From Lachnospiraceae bacterium (GTDB lineage: Bacteria > Bacillota_A > Clostridia > Lachnospirales > Lachnospiraceae): a stretch of 16,831 nucleotides of DNA. Made by a program: the position numbers and the translations under genes. Location: positions 1-16,831 of the forward strand of contig JAFZRD010000042.1 of assembly GCA_017620055.1 (NCBI GenBank), given 5' to 3'. The notes under the pieces are model-generated. The model made no database searches, had not been told where the DNA came from, and worked only from the letters and a program-made list of their open reading frames with translations. The number at the start of each line of letters is the position of its first letter. The first letter of the stretch is position 1. This document shows, piece after piece, positions 14,669-16,831 of the stretch.

Positions 14669-15937
14669 TTACTCCTCTTTATATGTGAACACATCATAAG
14701 CCGGCTTCGGCTTAAGGTCTTTGTCAAACAGAAGCGGATGCTGTCCGGGAAGCCAGGTGTACCTGTCGGATACTCCCCAGAACGATATACCGGCAACATT
14801 TACGCCTTCGTCATGCAACCTCTTCATGACGTCCCGGATCTTTTTGTGATAATCGGCCTGCCGCCTGTACTCTTTCTCCAGTCCCTCTTCCGTTCCGTTA
14901 TAGAACATGCTGTGCTTGATATCAAGTTCCGTGAGCATTACGGTGCCCGCCGTATCGGCATACTGCCTTGCGGCGCTCTCTATCGTCTCCGCCGTCGGGG
15001 CATTGACACTGTAATGGCCCTGCATCCCGAAGCCGTCAAGCCTTGTTCCGTCCGCACTCTTTACATCCTGTATGAGCGCGATGATACCTTTCTGTTTCTT
15101 CGGATCGCATTCGCTGTAGTCATTATAATACAGATCGAGTCCTGCAGGGGCATACATATTGGCAAACCGGAATGCGTTGATTATATACTCATTGCTCTGA
15201 TACACGTTCCACCAGCTTGATTTTTCCGTCCTGTACGTACCCGTCCTGTCACTCACCGCTTCGTTAACAACGTCCCACGCATAGAACAGATCCCTGTATC
15301 TGCTCTCTTCGCCCGTATAATGCCGGAGTACCGATCTTATGTACCACTCGAGGCGCCTGTTCATTTCATCCGCAGACACATAGTCCTTATCCGGATCGTA
15401 GTCGGTCCTGAAGAACCACTCCGGTGTCTGTGAATGCCATACGAGAACATGACCTCTTACCTTAACGCTTCTGTCGGGGTGAGCTTCATTCCACCCGAGT
15501 ATCCTGTCAAGCATCGCATCGGCATCCGAATGATCGAGTGCCGGGACGCTTATTGTCTCACCGCCCAGATCCTCTTCATGGATGCTTCCGTCTGCGGGCC
15601 GGTTGCCGCTTCCCAACATGGACTCCGGTTTCAGTTCGTTCTCAAGCGTTACGGCATTGAAATTGTTCATCGCGACATGGAAAAGTTCTTCGTCATTGAT
15701 GCTTTTGCCGTTTAAGCAGCACCCGAAGATCGCATCTTCTCCGAGGCCATCAGGGGAGGCCATAACATATCTTGGTGCGGGACTCTCTTTGTCTGCTTCT
15801 TCTGCCTCCTCACTTTTGACCGGAAGGTTACCGGCAGCCGCATCATCTGTTACTTCGACCTGTACACATCCCGCCAAAGAAAAAATCAAAGCAAGCATCA
15901 CAACGATGCCTGCCGTCCGTGCCGTCTTTTTTATCAA
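14669..15937 (-). CDS. GH10 endo-1,4-beta-xylanase, lipoprotein, UUG start
   Basis: A 422-residue secreted xylanase that cuts the xylan backbone at the cell surface. Seen: a lipoprotein signal (MIKK, hydrophobic core, lipobox LAGC with Cys24), and an acidic, low-complexity tether (about 25-60). A single GH10 catalytic barrel follows, with acid/base Glu226 (WDVVNEA) and nucleophile Glu337 (LTELDIK), plus GHVLVWHSQTPEWFF and SFWGVSDRYTW typical of the family. A segment of about 25 residues (108-133) between two barrel elements is longer than in the shortest GH10 enzymes. No carbohydrate-binding module is present. The start is TTG 15937, chosen because GAGAGGA lies eight bases upstream and the full signal peptide follows. 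It lies 19 bases after the GH8 gene. Inference: it releases xylo-oligosaccharides, including glucuronosylated ones, for import. Confidence 0.95.
   Translation of the reverse strand: MIKKTARTAGIVVMLALIFSLAGCVQVEVTDDAAAGNLPVKSEEAEEADKESPAPRYVMASPDGLGEDAIFGCCLNGKSINDEELFHVAMNNFNAVTLENELKPESMLGSGNRPADGSIHEEDLGGETISVPALDHSDADAMLDRILGWNEAHPDRSVKVRGHVLVWHSQTPEWFFRTDYDPDKDYVSADEMNRRLEWYIRSVLRHYTGEESRYRDLFYAWDVVNEAVSDRTGTYRTEKSSWWNVYQSNEYIINAFRFANMYAPAGLDLYYNDYSECDPKKQKGIIALIQDVKSADGTRLDGFGMQGHYSVNAPTAETIESAARQYADTAGTVMLTELDIKHSMFYNGTEEGLEKEYRRQADYHKKIRDVMKRLHDEGVNVAGISFWGVSDRYTWLPGQHPLLFDKDLKPKPAYDVFTYKEE
14672..14677 (-). promoter_or_regulatory. Ribosome binding site fixing the uxaC UUG start
   Basis: GAGGAG, formed by the last two Glu codons of the xylanase gene, lies seven bases before TTG 14664. 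No ATG is found at a suitable distance, so the UUG start is well supported. Confidence 0.75.
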
Positions 15938-15945
15938 TTTAACGT

Positions 15946-15952
15946 TCCTCTC
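15946..15952 (-). promoter_or_regulatory. Ribosome binding site fixing the xylanase UUG start
   Basis: GAGAGGA lies eight bases before TTG 15937. The next in-frame ATG is at codon 14, inside the hydrophobic core of the signal peptide, and would remove its positively charged end. Confidence 0.7.
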
Positions 15953-15956
15953 TTTA

Positions 15957-16831
15957 TCACCAGATCCTGTATCTGCCGGAGAGCATCAGAAAAGCGAACA
16001 TATAGAGACAGTTGTCGTAGTATCTTCTGACGCCTTCACGAAGAGGCGTGTCCCAGAACAGCCTGATCGCCGACATCGCATTTTCATAAGCCTTTTCATC
16101 ATTATCACCGACAAGCGTCGCAGCCGCCGCATTGCTTGCGATAACAGCGACCGGGTGAAGTGCATCCTCTTCCCTTACCGTTCCGTCCCAGTCGAGAACC
16201 TTACCCCATCGCGAAGTACCGACGGTGTCGAACATGAAGTTTATGAACCTCGCTCCTTCCTCTTCCTGCCACGGATCCTTCGAAAACCAGATGTGATCCA
16301 TAGCGATGTTCATTATCGTCCTGTAAGCATCCGAGTAATACCAGTCATGCTTGCCCCAGATCTCGCTGCCCTTTTCGTACGGCGTACCGTCGAAATATGA
16401 GTACTCCGCACAAAGGCCGCTCACCTTATGACACGCATCGTGAAGGAATCTCCGGCTCGCGGACGCAGCCTCGGCGTAAAACGTTCTGTCCGAGGGATTC
16501 GCCCACTCGGAAAACAGTTCGTAGAAATGAGGCAGATGGTATGAAGGGTCGGAAAAATCGACCTCGGTGATAAAGCGGATCAGGTGATTTTCGCGGTCAA
16601 ACATACCGCGGCCGACCGTTTCGTCTCCCTCCCTGATCATATCGTGAAGAAGGTCTCTTGCCTCACGGCCGTAATCAAATATGCCTTCGCCGTCGCCCCA
16701 GCGGTGTGATGCGAACAGGAGTGCCATCGCGAAATACTCTTCGCCGTCGGGTGCCGGACCGTTTGAGTTCTTCTTACCGTCAAGGCTGTTCGACCAGCAG
16801 AAGAATCCCCTGTTCGGACCTTCGGTCAGAT
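15957..16831 (-). CDS. GH8 reducing-end xylose-releasing exo-oligoxylanase (Rex), partial (N-terminus beyond the window)
   Basis: The visible 290 residues are the C-terminal part of a glycoside hydrolase family 8 enzyme; the frame stays open to the right edge. Seen: the stretch PAPDGEEYFAMALLFASHRW followed by GDGEGIFDYG, then DPSYHLPHFYELF and YYSDAYRTIMNIAMDH. These are very close in memory to the Bacillus halodurans Rex enzyme, in which the Glu of GEEY is the likely catalytic acid. The first Met in the visible frame (16727) is internal, since the conserved motif lies before it. Known: Rex enzymes remove xylose from the reducing end of short xylo-oligosaccharides and usually act in the cytoplasm. 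Whether this one has a signal peptide cannot be seen. It is the first visible gene of the operon, 19 bases before the GH10 xylanase; further genes and the promoter lie upstream. Confidence 0.9.
   Translation of the reverse strand, partial: LTEGPNRGFFCWSNSLDGKKNSNGPAPDGEEYFAMALLFASHRWGDGEGIFDYGREARDLLHDMIREGDETVGRGMFDRENHLIRFITEVDFSDPSYHLPHFYELFSEWANPSDRTFYAEAASASRRFLHDACHKVSGLCAEYSYFDGTPYEKGSEIWGKHDWYYSDAYRTIMNIAMDHIWFSKDPWQEEEGARFINFMFDTVGTSRWGKVLDWDGTVREEDALHPVAVIASNAAAATLVGDNDEKAYENAMSAIRLFWDTPLREGVRRYYDNCLYMFAFLMLSGRYRIW

Noticed and set aside
15582..16400. 272-codon plus-strand open frame
   Set aside because: It runs antisense across the GH10 and GH8 genes, whose catalytic motifs are clear. 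Its translation has no recognisable domain and no ribosome site was seen.

Overview
The window comes from a Gram-positive anaerobe of the Firmicutes, most probably a gut or rumen Lachnospiraceae (relative of Butyrivibrio/Roseburia). The evidence is the YesM/YesN two-component pair beside a sugar-binding lipoprotein, strong AGGAGG-type ribosome sites, UUG starts, and the sequences of the xylanase and uronate enzymes. The family-level placement is inference. Every convincing gene lies on the minus strand, so the text below runs from high to low coordinates. Long plus-strand reading frames are antisense shadows.

Region 1 (16831 to 6651) is one compact unit of nine genes, with gaps of 2 to 32 bases or short overlaps, ending in a strong rho-independent terminator. 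It encodes a GH8 exo-oligoxylanase (N-terminus outside the window), a secreted GH10 xylanase lipoprotein, uronate isomerase (uxaC), mannonate dehydratase (uxuA), fructuronate reductase (uxuB), KDG kinase (kdgK), KDPG aldolase (eda), an Sfp-type phosphopantetheinyl transferase, and an isopropylmalate/homocitrate-synthase-family enzyme that may be a Re-citrate synthase. Together they would cut glucuronoxylan outside the cell, finish xylo-oligosaccharides inside, and carry the glucuronate side group through 2-keto-3-deoxygluconate to pyruvate and glyceraldehyde-3-phosphate. The last two genes do not belong to that pathway in any obvious way. Alpha-glucuronidase, xylose catabolism and the transporter are not in the window.

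Region 2 (6629 to 4366) is a zinc/cadmium efflux operon. A near-perfect sigma-A promoter is followed at once by an ArsR/SmtB-type inverted repeat, then by a free-standing heavy-metal-binding domain protein and a P-type ATPase that lacks that domain.

Region 3 (4369 to 971) has its own consensus-like promoter overlapping the ATPase stop. It expresses an SmtB-like zinc-sensing repressor, a YesN-type AraC response regulator and a YesM-type histidine kinase, joined by two four-base ATGA overlaps. A metal sensor is thus in the same unit as a sugar-type two-component system.

Region 4 (972 to 1) carries two 15-base direct repeats exactly 21 bases apart, a hairpin with a T tract, a second leader stem-loop, and the first 265 codons of a YtfQ-like sugar-binding lipoprotein. 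The repeats are a good candidate binding site for the YesN-like regulator. The lipoprotein gene uses codons unlike its neighbours, consistent with very high expression. The C-terminus, and presumably the ABC transporter subunits, lie beyond base 1.

No RNA gene, CRISPR array, insertion sequence or phage gene was seen. I found no clearly new molecular system. The most unusual points are the metal-sensor/two-component fusion of operons, the putative regulator site, and the two unexplained genes at the end of the xylan operon.
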